From positions 1 to 64,000 of the forward strand of contig NZ_LGCN01000119.1 of the NCBI RefSeq assembly GCF_001279005.1: a DNA stretch of 64,000 nucleotides, written 5' to 3'. The notes beneath the pieces were generated by a model that saw only the letters and a program-made list of their open reading frames with translations, was not told the origin of the DNA and made no database searches. The stretch comes from Streptomyces caelestis (GTDB lineage Bacteria; Actinomycetota; Actinomycetes; Streptomycetales; Streptomycetaceae). The translations under genes were made by a program, and so were the position numbers. Shown piece by piece: positions 18,879 through 26,941 of the stretch (positions within the stretch are counted from its first letter, which is position 1; the number at the start of each line of letters is the position of its first letter).

Positions 18879-20197
18879 GAGGGGGTGTCCTTCCCGTGCG
18901 GGTGCGGGGGCCGGGGGCGTGTGCCGCCGGCCGTCGCGCGCAACTCGTCGAGCAGGTCGTCGGCCGGGCAGCGGCCGCGGGCGACATAGCGGTCCCGGTA
19001 CGTCCCGACCGCGTCGACCACCTGGGTGGTGGCGCCGAGCCGGGGCAGGGCGCGCAGCGCCGCCGTGAAACAGCCGGCGGCCACCTCGCGCAGCTCCGGG
19101 TCGGCCGGTCCGACGCGGGCCGCGTCCCACCAGAGCGGATTGTGCGGGGCCGGCATGCCGCGGGCCCGCTCGGCCAGCGGCTTCACCGCCCGGTAGGCGG
19201 TCTCGGCGGCCTCCGGGTCGTCGAACAGCGCCGCGACCACGGCCAGCGGCACGATCCAGCCGTCGTCGCCGGGCTGCGCGTCGATCATGCGCAGTTCCAG
19301 GTGGCCGCGCGGCCGCACCGGCGGGAACAGGGTCGTGACGTGGTAGTCGAGGTCGTCCCGGGTCGGCGGCCCGGGCGTGCCGGACCTGACCCACTTCCGG
19401 AAGGTGAGCCCCCGGGGCACGTCCCACGGCCCGCCGTCACGCCGTACGCACATCACGGGCGCGTCCAGGACGTGCCGGGCCCAGGCGCCGCGCGGGTCGG
19501 CGTCCAGCACGGGGGCGCCCGCCCGGCCGGTGCCGATCTGCGCCCAGCGCAGCTGCCGGGTGGACAGCCAGCCGGTCGGCCGGCCGTCGGCGATCGGGGA
19601 GTTGGCGAACACGGCGACCAGGACCGCGCCCAGCTGGTGCGCCAGCCACCAGCGCCGTACGTGGCCGAGCGGGCCGGGCTCCTCGTACCCGGCGTCCACG
19701 CACACCTGCACGGAGGCGGAGGCGCACATCATGCCCCGGCCGGCGGGGCCGGTGCGGTCGAGGCAGGCCTCCATGGCGTCGTACCGCGGTTCGCGCAGGA
19801 ACCGGCGGGGGCGGTGCCAGGGGGCGTGGCCGAGGCCGGCGAGGAGCAGACCGTCCTCGCGCAGCACCGCGCGGACGGCGTCCAGGTCGGCGGAGACGGT
19901 GCCGACGCACTCCATCAGGGAGGCGGCGGGCGGCGAGCTCAGCTCCAGCTGGCCGCCGGGCTCGATGGTGAGCGCCGACCTCAGGGGCACGGTCCGCAGG
20001 GCGGCGTAGGCCGCTTCGAGTCGTTCGGGTGACACGGGGAGCCGCGGGTCCCGCAGCTCGTGGACGAGCCATTCCACCTCGACGCCGAGGAGGCGCGGCG
20101 GTCCGGTCTTGAAGCAGATGCCCCGGACCAGGGCCTCCACCTCGGCTTCCGTGACAGGGGTACGCGGCTCGGCACAGCCGCCCGCCGTATCGGACAT
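18875..20197 (-). CDS. egtA: glutamate-cysteine ligase EgtA
   Basis: A 440-residue ATP-dependent ligase of the GCS2 type that makes the gamma-glutamylcysteine used by EgtB. Motifs include RLLGVEVEWLVHELRDP, the conserved ASVQVCVDAGYEEP region and HLELRMIDAQPGDDGW. The ATG at 20197 is preferred over one 27 nt upstream because AGGAGG sits 8 nt before it. It is the first gene of egtABCD. The pyridoxal lyase gene egtE is not next to the operon; in Streptomyces the last step is encoded elsewhere. Confidence 0.93.
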   Translation of the reverse strand: MSDTAGGCAEPRTPVTEAEVEALVRGICFKTGPPRLLGVEVEWLVHELRDPRLPVSPERLEAAYAALRTVPLRSALTIEPGGQLELSSPPAASLMECVGTVSADLDAVRAVLREDGLLLAGLGHAPWHRPRRFLREPRYDAMEACLDRTGPAGRGMMCASASVQVCVDAGYEEPGPLGHVRRWWLAHQLGAVLVAVFANSPIADGRPTGWLSTRQLRWAQIGTGRAGAPVLDADPRGAWARHVLDAPVMCVRRDGGPWDVPRGLTFRKWVRSGTPGPPTRDDLDYHVTTLFPPVRPRGHLELRMIDAQPGDDGWIVPLAVVAALFDDPEAAETAYRAVKPLAERARGMPAPHNPLWWDAARVGPADPELREVAAGCFTAALRALPRLGATTQVVDAVGTYRDRYVARGRCPADDLLDELRATAGGTRPRPPHPHGKDTPS

Positions 20198-20439
20198 GCA
20201 GGCATCCTCCTGAGATTCCGCCATGTCACCGGCCCGGAGCCTTCGCGGTCCCGGCCGGCACCAACCCGTCCACCCAAAACCTTCGCGCCGACGGGCACAA
20301 GGGCGCCCGGCGGGTCGTCCCGGTCCGGCCGTCCCTTCGTCCGGCCTGTTCCCGGGCGGTTCTCCACCCGTTCCCCGGGCCTTCCGGGGAGGCGGAAACT
20401 CCGTTGCGGCGCGTCACCAGCATCGCTCAGGATGCCCGC

Positions 20440-21177
20440 ATGAGCACGACGAGCGAGACCGCGCGGTGCGTGGTCACGGCGGCTACGGGGGTGGCGCCGT
20501 GAGCGCGCCCGCGCGGCATCGCCCGCGAGACGAGCGGAGCGTAGCCGGAGCGGACGGGGGCGCCCCCGTCCCCGGCGGCGGGCACCCGAACGGGGCGCAG
20601 GCGCAGGAGGAGGCCCTGTGCCGCGCCTTCGCGCTGTGCACCTGTCTGCCGCGGACCGCCGGCTTCCACGACCGCCACCGCGCCCGCCGTGACCCGTTCC
20701 GCGCGGGCCGGGTGGTCCACTCACCCGCCGTGCCCGTCTTCCGCGACGACCGCGGACGCCCCCTGGACGAGCCGTTCACGGCCGGTTTCCCCACCTCCCC
20801 CGCGCCCCACGCGGGAGTGATCCCGCGGACGGCGCCGCAGCGGGCCGTCGAGGAGCCGCACGCCCCGGCCGTACGGGCCGGGCGCGTCCCGGAGACCGCC
20901 GCCGCCCACGGCTGCCGGCGGCTCGTCCCGGGCGCCAGGGGCCGCGGGGGTGTTCCGCGACGACCCCGCCCACGCGGCGGCGGCGTTCCGGTCGCACCCG
21001 GAGCCGGGCGGGCGCTTCGCGGGCGCCTTCGCCCATGTGGTGTTCGGCGTCCTGGACCGCACCCGCGACAGCGCGGTCCGCACCGCGTTCGAGCGGACCT
21101 CCGCGGACCTGCCGTCCGGGCCGACGGCGATCAGCTCCAGCCGTACCGCTCCCGCAGCCGCTGACGCACGAGGTTGA
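20440..21177 (+). pseudogene. decayed TIGR02452/PARG-like macrodomain gene
   Basis: Two frames together give a recognisable microbial poly(ADP-ribose) glycohydrolase-like protein (DUF2263). The first frame has PGGGHPNGAQAQEEALCRAF, FHDRHRARRDPFRAGRVVHS, PVFRDDRGRPLDEPF and TSPAPHAGVI, up to about 20940. After a one-base shift the match continues as GVFRDDPAHAAAAF and FAHVVFGVLDRTRD to 21177. The N-terminal half is also damaged: an ATG at 20440 runs into a stop after 20 codons, and the usual LNFASARNPGGG stretch survives only as VPGGG. The full family length is about 260-280 residues. The 3' end overlaps the convergent PemK-like gene. The gap 20198-20439 shows no gene. Confidence 0.75.
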
Positions 21178-21595
21178 ACCGCATCCGGTCCAGCGCGCAC
21201 GCCTCCCGGCGCATGCCCTCCTCGTGCAGCCGCAGCACCCGGTCCACGGCCACCCACGAATCGCGGCCCGACCGGTCCCACGGCCCGCCGCCGATCGGCA
21301 CCCACTCCCGGTGACCGTCGCGCCCCTTGCTGGACAACCGCACGGCGAGGAACGTCCCGCCCGCCTCACGGGCGACGACCAGCACCGGACGGTCCTTGCC
21401 CCGGCCGTCGTTCTCCTCGTAGGGCACCCAGGTCCAGACGATCTCCCCGGGATCGGGGTCGCCGTCGTGCGCGGGCGAGTACTCGGTGCGCACCCGGCCC
21501 ACCTCACGGGGCGCGGCCTCGACGGTGGCGGAAGGGCCGTGGCGGCCCGGGGTGTTCTCAGGACTGAAGGCGGTCACAGGCGTACCGTACGGCAC
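21131..21595 (-). CDS. PemK/MazF-like protein, no antitoxin visible
   Basis: A 154-residue protein with the MazF/PemK barrel signature: GDPDPGEIVWTWVPYEENDG, then GKDRPVLVVAREAGGTFLAV, and VPIGGGPWDRSGRDSWVAVD. In toxins the RPVLVV strand and the later Ser/Thr-rich loop build the RNase site. The extended N-terminus (about 45 residues) and fixed length suggest a chromosomal Streptomyces variant rather than a mobile toxin. The GTG at 21595 is the longest start; GTG at 21577 (VTAFSPENT) is equally plausible. There is no room for an antitoxin gene: a CoA-transferase gene starts at 21727 on the other strand. A GCCTCCT-CGC-AGGAGGC hairpin lies at 21624-21640. Confidence 0.75.
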   Translation of the reverse strand: MPYGTPVTAFSPENTPGRHGPSATVEAAPREVGRVRTEYSPAHDGDPDPGEIVWTWVPYEENDGRGKDRPVLVVAREAGGTFLAVRLSSKGRDGHREWVPIGGGPWDRSGRDSWVAVDRVLRLHEEGMRREACALDRMRFNLVRQRLRERYGWS

Positions 21596-21726
21596 CCCCG
21601 AAGACGCCTCGCACGCGGCCGTGGCCTCCTCGCAGGAGGCGACAGGTGAACGGCCCCCGGCGGCCGTTGACAGCCGACCCGCCCCGGCGGTACTGATCGA
21701 GGCCGGAGCAGGCAGGAGGCGCGGAC

Positions 21727-22911
21727 GTGCACGAACCCCCCTTGTCCGGGATCACGGTGGTCAGTGTGGAACAGGCGGTGGCCGCGCCCTACGCGACCCG
21801 GCAGCTGGCCGATCTCGGCGCCCGTGTGATCAAGGTGGAGCGGCCGGGCGAGGGGGACTTCGCCCGCCGGTACGACACGACCGTGCACGGCAACTCCAGC
21901 TACTTCGTGTGGATCAACCGCTCCAAGGAATCGCTCACCCTGGACCTGAAGGACCCGCGCGGCCGCGCGATCCTGCACGGACTGCTCCGGGACGCCGACG
22001 TCTTCGTGCAGAACCTCGCGCCGGGCGCCGCCGACCGCCTCGGCCTCGGGACCGGCGAGCTGACCCGCCGTCACCCGCGGCTGATCCCGTGCACGATCTC
22101 CGGATACGGCACGAGCGGCCCCTGGGCCGGCCGCAAGGCGTACGACCTGCTGGTGCAGTGCCAGACCGGCCTGGTGTCGCTGACCGGCACACCGGAGGGG
22201 CCCGCCCGCACCGGGATCTCCGTCGCCGACATCGCCGCCGGGATGTACGCGTACAGCGGTGTGCTCACCGCCCTGTACACCCGCGCGACCACCGGCAGGG
22301 CGCACCCGGTGGAGGTGTCCCTGTTCGAGGCGCTCGCCGAGTGGATGGGCCAGCCCGCCTACTACACCCGCCACGGCGGCGGCCAGCCCCCGCGCCTGGG
22401 CACCCAGCACGCCACCATCGCCCCGTACGGCGCCTACCGGGCCGCCGACGGACGCGAGGTGCTGTTCTCCGTCCAGAACGAGCGCGAATGGGCGGCCCTG
22501 TGCGCGGAGTTCCTCGGCCGGCCGGAGCTGACCGACGATCCGCGCTTCGCCACCGGCCCCGACCGGGTGGCCCACCGCGAGGAGCTGAACGCGGTCGTCG
22601 CCGAGCGCTTCGCCCGCGCGGACGCCGATGAGCTGCTCGGGGAGCTGGAGGGGATCGGCATCGCCTGCGCCGGGGTCAACGACGTCGCCGCGTTCCTCGA
22701 CCACCCGGTGCTCGCCGCCCGCGACCGCTGGCGCGAGGTGGCGGTACCGGGCGGCACCGTGGAGGCGCTGCTGCCGCCCGCCGGCCTCGCGGGTCTGCCG
22801 GCCCGCATGGGCCCGGTACCGGCCGTGGGCGAGCACACGGAGGCGATCCTCACGGAACTGGGCCGCTCCCCCGGGGAGATCGCGGCACTGCGCGCGGACG
22901 GGGTCGTCTGA
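21727..22911 (+). CDS. CaiB/BaiF family CoA transferase
   Basis: A 394-residue class III CoA transferase. It shows the N-terminal CoA-binding segment YATRQLADLGARVIKVERPG, GDFARRYD, INRSKESLTLDLKDPRG and the catalytic aspartate in SVADIAAGMYAYSG (Asp168). AGGAGG lies 8 nt before the GTG start. Substrates vary widely in this family (oxalate, carnitine, bile acids, aromatic acids). No neighbour identifies the acyl group here. Confidence 0.88.
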   Translation: MHEPPLSGITVVSVEQAVAAPYATRQLADLGARVIKVERPGEGDFARRYDTTVHGNSSYFVWINRSKESLTLDLKDPRGRAILHGLLRDADVFVQNLAPGAADRLGLGTGELTRRHPRLIPCTISGYGTSGPWAGRKAYDLLVQCQTGLVSLTGTPEGPARTGISVADIAAGMYAYSGVLTALYTRATTGRAHPVEVSLFEALAEWMGQPAYYTRHGGGQPPRLGTQHATIAPYGAYRAADGREVLFSVQNEREWAALCAEFLGRPELTDDPRFATGPDRVAHREELNAVVAERFARADADELLGELEGIGIACAGVNDVAAFLDHPVLAARDRWREVAVPGGTVEALLPPAGLAGLPARMGPVPAVGEHTEAILTELGRSPGEIAALRADGVV

Positions 22912-22917
22912 CCGCGG

Positions 22918-23565
22918 CTACGCCTGCCGTCGGCTCAGCGCGTCCAGCACGTCCTCGTCCGTCAGCTGGTCGAACTCCTCGTACCACTGGCCCACGGCCA
23001 GGAACGCGGCCGGCTCGTGCGGACAGACCACCTCGTCGGCCTCGGAGCGCATCAGCGCGAGGCCCTCCCTCGCGCCGACCGGAACGGCCAGCACCAGGTG
23101 TGCGGGGTCCTGTGCCCGCAGGGCGCGCAGCGCGGCGCGGGCGGTGGAGCCGGTCGCCAGTCCGTCGTCGACGACGATCACGGTCCGTCCGCGCAGTTCG
23201 GGAGCGGGACGGCCCTGACGGTAGCGCTGTTCGCGGCGGCGCAGCTCGGTGCGCTCGCGCTCGACGACGGGCGCCAGGTCGGCCTCGTCCAGACCCAGCC
23301 GCGCCAGGGCGTCCTCGTCGAGGAGCGGAACCCCGTCGCCGGCCATCGCGCCGACGCCGAACTCCTCGTGGAAGGGGGCGCCGATCTTCCGTACGACGAG
23401 GACGTCGAGCGGGGCGTCCAGCGCCCGGGCGACCTCGACGGCCACGGCGGCGCCGCCGCGGGGCAGGGCCAGCACGACGGGGTCGGGCAGGGCTCCCTCG
23501 TCCTGCCTCTCCCGCAGCCGTGCGGCCAGTTCGCGGCCGGCCTGCCGACGATCGCGGAACCGCAT
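22918..23565 (-). CDS. phosphoribosyltransferase-domain protein
   Basis: A 215-residue type I phosphoribosyltransferase-like protein. The PRPP-binding loop is VIVVDDGLATGSTARA; the N-terminal half shows PDPVVLALPRGGAAVAVEVA and DVLVVRKIGAPFHEEFGVGA, typical of the COG1926 group. That group often sits with stress or dormancy genes and its substrate is unknown. GGAGGG lies 9 nt before the ATG. It is divergent from the archease gene. Confidence 0.85.
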   Translation of the reverse strand: MRFRDRRQAGRELAARLRERQDEGALPDPVVLALPRGGAAVAVEVARALDAPLDVLVVRKIGAPFHEEFGVGAMAGDGVPLLDEDALARLGLDEADLAPVVERERTELRRREQRYRQGRPAPELRGRTVIVVDDGLATGSTARAALRALRAQDPAHLVLAVPVGAREGLALMRSEADEVVCPHEPAAFLAVGQWYEEFDQLTDEDVLDALSRRQA

Positions 23566-23694
23566 GGCGGATGCCCTCCCTCCGCACCGGAGACGGCGCC
23601 TGAAGCACCTGATTCGCACCCGTGTACCCCGCTCTCCGGCGCGCGAAGCGCCCGGCGCCCGCATGGGTGCGCGGTCGTCGGGCAGGCGAGTCCC

Positions 23695-24147
23695 ATGGTC
23701 GGTGACACGAGCGACTACGGGCAGGCGCGGCCGGAGGAGAGCGGGCACCGGGCGGTGGCGCAGGAGGACGAGCTCCGGATCGAGGTGTGGGCGGCGAGCC
23801 GGGAGAACTGTCTGGCGGAGGCGGTGGCGGCGATGGTGGAGTGCTTCGCCGACGTCTCCGGGGTGCGGCCCACGGGCGTGGGCCGCGTCCGGCTGGCCGG
23901 GGCCAGCGACGACGATCTGCTGGCGGCGCTGCTGGAGGAGATCCTGTACCGGCTGGAGGAGTACGGCCAGGTACCGGTCGACGTGGAGGCGGACGGGACC
24001 GAGGACGGTCTCGACGTACGCCTGGCGGTGGCCGCCCTGACGGACGTACGGGTCACCGGCCGGATGCCGACGGCCGTGGGCTGGGAGGAACTGCGGATCC
24101 ACCCGGGGCCGTACGGCTGGACGTGCGCGCTCACGGTCGACGGATGA
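23695..24147 (+). CDS. archease family protein
   Basis: A 150-residue archease: the N-terminal HRAVAQEDELRIEVWAASRE, the helix ENCLAEAVAAMVECFADV, a LLEEILYRLEE segment and the C-terminal KXH-like end WEELRIHPGPYGWTCALTVDG. Archease speeds guanylylation of the RNA ligase RtcB. The rtcB gene is normally adjacent but is not in this window. The first 20 or so residues are variable, so a start slightly downstream is possible. Confidence 0.82.
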   Translation: MVGDTSDYGQARPEESGHRAVAQEDELRIEVWAASRENCLAEAVAAMVECFADVSGVRPTGVGRVRLAGASDDDLLAALLEEILYRLEEYGQVPVDVEADGTEDGLDVRLAVAALTDVRVTGRMPTAVGWEELRIHPGPYGWTCALTVDG

Positions 24148-24226
24148 CGGCCGTCCCGAAGCAGCCCCTCCGGGGGAGCCCGGGGACCGAGGGCCCGGGG
24201 GGCGGCGCCCCGGGCACGGACGGACG

Positions 24227-24260
24227 GGGCCGGCGGGGCGGGGACCCGCCCCCCCGGCCC
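24227..24260. terminator. bidirectional terminator, archease/CBS
   Basis: Sixteen-base arms GGGCCGGCGGGGCGGG and CCCGCCCCCCCGGCCC pair with a single mismatch around GA. It lies between the convergent archease and CBS genes. Confidence 0.65.
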
Positions 24261-24289
24261 GGGCTCCTCGGCTCCGGGAAGAACCGCGC

Positions 24290-24715
24290 TCAGTGCGTGG
24301 GGGCCGCCGCGCTGATGTCCGCCAGGGCGGAGTGCGGGTCCTCCGTCGCGGCGAGGTCGCCGAGGCTCACCATCCCCACCGGACAGCCGCCGTGTTCCAC
24401 CACCGGGAGCCGTCGCACGGCGTACCGCCGCATCAGCTCCACGGCGTGCTCGGTGGTGTCCTCGGGGTCGAGTGTCACCAGGGGCGGACGCGTGCACAGG
24501 GAACCGACCGTCGTGGCCTCCGGGTCGCGTCCCTCCGCGACACCCCTCAGCACGATGTCACGGTCGGTGAGCACACCGAACAGATCACAGTCGTACGCGA
24601 CGAGGACGTCGCCGATGTCCTGCTCGCGCATCAGGCGCGCCGCCCGCGCCACCGTCGTCATGGGCTCGACGGACGCGGCGTCCGCGGACATCACGTCCCG
24701 TATCCGTGTGGTCAT
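24290..24715 (-). CDS. tandem CBS-domain protein
   Basis: A 141-residue protein made of two CBS motifs: IRDVMSADAASVEPMTTVAR with DVLVAYDCDLFGVLTDRDIV, and CTRPPLVTLDPEDTTEHAVE with RRLPVVEHGGCPVGMVSLGD. Such pairs bind adenosine nucleotides and sense energy or stress. The ATG at 24715 has GGGAGG 5 nt upstream. A tandem repeat at 24770-24807 lies in its upstream region. Confidence 0.9.
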   Translation of the reverse strand: MTTRIRDVMSADAASVEPMTTVARAARLMREQDIGDVLVAYDCDLFGVLTDRDIVLRGVAEGRDPEATTVGSLCTRPPLVTLDPEDTTEHAVELMRRYAVRRLPVVEHGGCPVGMVSLGDLAATEDPHSALADISAAAPTH

Positions 24716-24769
24716 GGGCACCTCCCGGTACGTGGCCGGCCTGGCCTCCCCGTGTCCGCCGCGTAGCCC

Positions 24770-24807
24770 GTCGCGCGGTGCGTAAACCGTCGCGCGGTGC
24801 GTAAACC
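24770..24807. repeat. 19-bp perfect tandem duplication
   Basis: GTCGCGCGGTGCGTAAACC occurs twice head to tail (24770-24788 and 24789-24807) upstream of the CBS gene. Rare in-register duplication in an intergenic gap suggests recent slippage or a duplicated regulator site. Confidence 0.85.
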
Positions 24808-24861
24808 GACCGGGCGGGGGCGGGCGTGCGGAACACGCCCGCCCTCGTCCCGGCTGCACGG

Positions 24862-25299
24862 TCACACGGCTTTGGGGACCTCCTCGGTGACGCCGTTCAG
24901 CGGCGAGGCCGGGTCGGTGCCGTACGGAAGGGTGATGGCCTCGAGGCCGTGGCCCGCCGGGTCCCGGAAGTACACGCCGCGACCGCCGTCGTCGCGGTTG
25001 ATACGGCGGGAGTGCCTGCCGTGCGGATCGGCCCGGACGGGGATCCCGGCGTCCACGAGCCGGGTGAGGATCGCGTCGAACCCGTCCTCGGGGACGAGGA
25101 ACGCGTAGTGCTGCGCCGGGATGTCGATGTCGACGGTCGCGAAGTCCGGGGTGACTCCGTTGGCGGTCGTCACCGGCGGGAACACTCCGGCCGGCTCCCC
25201 GGCCTCCAGACCCGGGATCCGGGCGAGGGATCGGGCGGACTTCTCCCGGTCACGGGTGGGCACGATGGTGTGGTCGAACTCGACTGACACGTCGTCCAT
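24862..25299 (-). CDS. VOC-superfamily (glyoxalase-like) protein
   Basis: A 145-residue vicinal-oxygen-chelate protein with two beta-alpha-beta modules: EFDHTIVPTRDREKSARSLA, HYAFLVPEDGFDAILTRLV and GVYFRDPAGHGLEAITLPYG. Metal-ligand candidates are the first-strand His (FDH), the HYAF His and the Glu of HGLEAI. The ATG at 25299 is only 1 nt from GGAGG; the GTG at 25290 has better spacing and may be the real start. Substrate unknown. Confidence 0.85.
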   Translation of the reverse strand: MDDVSVEFDHTIVPTRDREKSARSLARIPGLEAGEPAGVFPPVTTANGVTPDFATVDIDIPAQHYAFLVPEDGFDAILTRLVDAGIPVRADPHGRHSRRINRDDGGRGVYFRDPAGHGLEAITLPYGTDPASPLNGVTEEVPKAV

Positions 25300-25435
25300 G
25301 CCTCCACGGGCATCCGCGGCGCCTCCATGCCTCACCCGGCCGGGGACCGGCACGCGATGCCGCGCCGGAGAGCCTGGACGGCGGGACCGACGGCTGTCGA
25401 GCCGTTAAACGGCGGGCGGGACGCGCGGGCGCGTG

Positions 25436-26239
25436 TCAGGCCGGGGCGTCGTGCCCGCCCTCGGCAGCGGCGGCCTCGTCCACGCGGCCGGCCACCCAGT
25501 CCAGGAAGTCCCCGACCGCAGCCCCGGGCAGCGCGAGCGCGGACTCGCGGGGGCGCTCGAAGCTGCGCAGCGCGTCCGCGATCAGTGGCCGGAAACCCGC
25601 CTCCGAGGCGGCGACGATCCCGGCCGCCCCGCGTTTGGCGAACCAGCGGCCGGTGCGGCAGTACACCACGGAGCGGCAGCCGTTGAGCACCCGGTTGTCG
25701 GCCGCGTGTCCCTCCCCCACGGCGTGTTCCCGCACGGAGGCGCGGAGCGCGGTGAGTACGGCGGCCCGCTCCGGTGCGGCGATCACGTCCCGTACCGGCC
25801 CGCCGAACAGCGGGAGGCCCGCCTGGTGGGCGACGGAACGGTCGAGGACGTACCAGAACGCGGGCGACTCCCCGGGGTCGTGGCTGACCCGCTCGGGCAG
25901 GGACGGTCCGGTGTTGAGGTCCATGAGGTACCCGGCCCCGCCGGACGGACGGCCGGCGAAGTCGGCCGGGTACACGACCAGTTCCAGTCCGGCCGCGGGA
26001 CAGGGCAGGGCGGGGTGGGCCAGCGCCCCGGCCAGTTCGGGCAGGGCACGCCGGGGAAGCGAGCGGTCCACCACGACGGTCACGTCGATGTCGCTGCGCC
26101 CGTGCCGGTAGTCGCCGAGCGCGAGGGATCCGACGGCGAGGACGCTCACCAGGTGGGGGCCGCAGACGGCGCGCGTGCGGTGGACCAGCTCGTCGAGGTA
26201 GGGACGGACCTCGCGGGGCGGGACGGGAGTACGGCTCAT
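25436..26239 (-). CDS. nucleotidyltransferase-domain protein, AadA-like
   Basis: A 267-residue protein with the pol-beta nucleotidyltransferase motif GS-x10-DxD (GSLALGDYRHGRSDIDVTVV). A helical C-terminal domain follows, resembling that of aminoglycoside 3''/9-adenylyltransferases (NRVLNGCRSVVYCRTGRWFA). Such proteins can modify aminoglycosides, but many Streptomyces copies have other, unknown substrates. Overall it is close to a resistance enzyme in shape only; I do not assert resistance. It heads no operon and lies 38 nt from the isochorismatase-like gene on the same strand. Confidence 0.78.
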   Translation of the reverse strand: MSRTPVPPREVRPYLDELVHRTRAVCGPHLVSVLAVGSLALGDYRHGRSDIDVTVVVDRSLPRRALPELAGALAHPALPCPAAGLELVVYPADFAGRPSGGAGYLMDLNTGPSLPERVSHDPGESPAFWYVLDRSVAHQAGLPLFGGPVRDVIAAPERAAVLTALRASVREHAVGEGHAADNRVLNGCRSVVYCRTGRWFAKRGAAGIVAASEAGFRPLIADALRSFERPRESALALPGAAVGDFLDWVAGRVDEAAAAEGGHDAPA

Positions 26240-26277
26240 GGGACCAGTGTCGGCCCGCGGATCCGCGACGCGGTGCG

Positions 26278-26814
26278 TCAGTTCCACAACTCGTCGCTGT
26301 CACACACCCGTGCGCCCATGTTGCGTTCCATCATCCGCAGGGCGGCGTCCGCGAGGTCGGCGTGGATGTGGGCGACGGCGTCCCGGGGGACGATCACGTC
26401 GAAGTGGCGGATGTGCGCGTCGAGCGACGAGTAGAGGACGCACTGCTCCGTGACCTGACCGCACAGCACGAGCCGGTCGATGCCCTGCTGGTTGAGCAGA
26501 TAGCCCAGGGGGGTCTCGAAGAAGATCGAGTGCCGTGCCTTGACGACGAAGAGCGAGGAGTCGTCCGGCACCAGTGGCTCCACGAGGCGCGCGTGCGGTC
26601 CCGACAGGGCCTTGTCGAGCAGCTCCCCGTGGTGGGAGCGCCACTCGCCGAAGTTGTCGTTGACGTAGATCACCGGCACGTCCCGGCGCCGCGCCCGTTC
26701 CAGCAGGGCGGAGACGACCGGTACGACCGCCTCGGCGGAGGGGAGCAGATGCTCGGCGTCCGGATGGTCGTAGGTGTTGATCATGTCGATGACGATCAGC
26801 GCGCTCTTGCCCAT
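26278..26814 (-). CDS. isochorismatase-like cysteine hydrolase
   Basis: A 178-residue hydrolase with the full catalytic triad Asp10 (ALIVIDMINTY), Lys92 (FVVKARHSIFFET) and Cys125 (VTEQCVLYSS). It has the nicotinamidase/isochorismatase fold. The lack of a metal-binding DxHxxxxxxxH loop argues against nicotinamidase. Substrate unknown. It lies upstream of, and on the same strand as, the AadA-like gene. Confidence 0.85.
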   Translation of the reverse strand: MGKSALIVIDMINTYDHPDAEHLLPSAEAVVPVVSALLERARRRDVPVIYVNDNFGEWRSHHGELLDKALSGPHARLVEPLVPDDSSLFVVKARHSIFFETPLGYLLNQQGIDRLVLCGQVTEQCVLYSSLDAHIRHFDVIVPRDAVAHIHADLADAALRMMERNMGARVCDSDELWN

Positions 26815-26941
26815 GCTCCCCGGGTTCCACGGACGAGGGGGAGTCAGACATGTCCCCTCGCCCGCACGACCACGGCGACGTCCTCCGGGACAGGGCCGTC
26901 CGGCCCTAGCCCCGGCGGGATCCGCCGACGACGATGGAGGA

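Noticed and set aside
20440..20502. Short plus-strand frame of 20 codons as a peptide gene
   Set aside because: It lacks a ribosome site and lies at the front of the PARG-like remnant, so it is better read as part of the decayed gene.
24770..24807. CRISPR array
   Set aside because: Only two adjacent copies without spacers; no cas genes in the window.
25436..26239. Calling the AadA-like gene an antibiotic-resistance gene
   Set aside because: Only the nucleotidyltransferase site and general shape match; substrate residues cannot be judged here.
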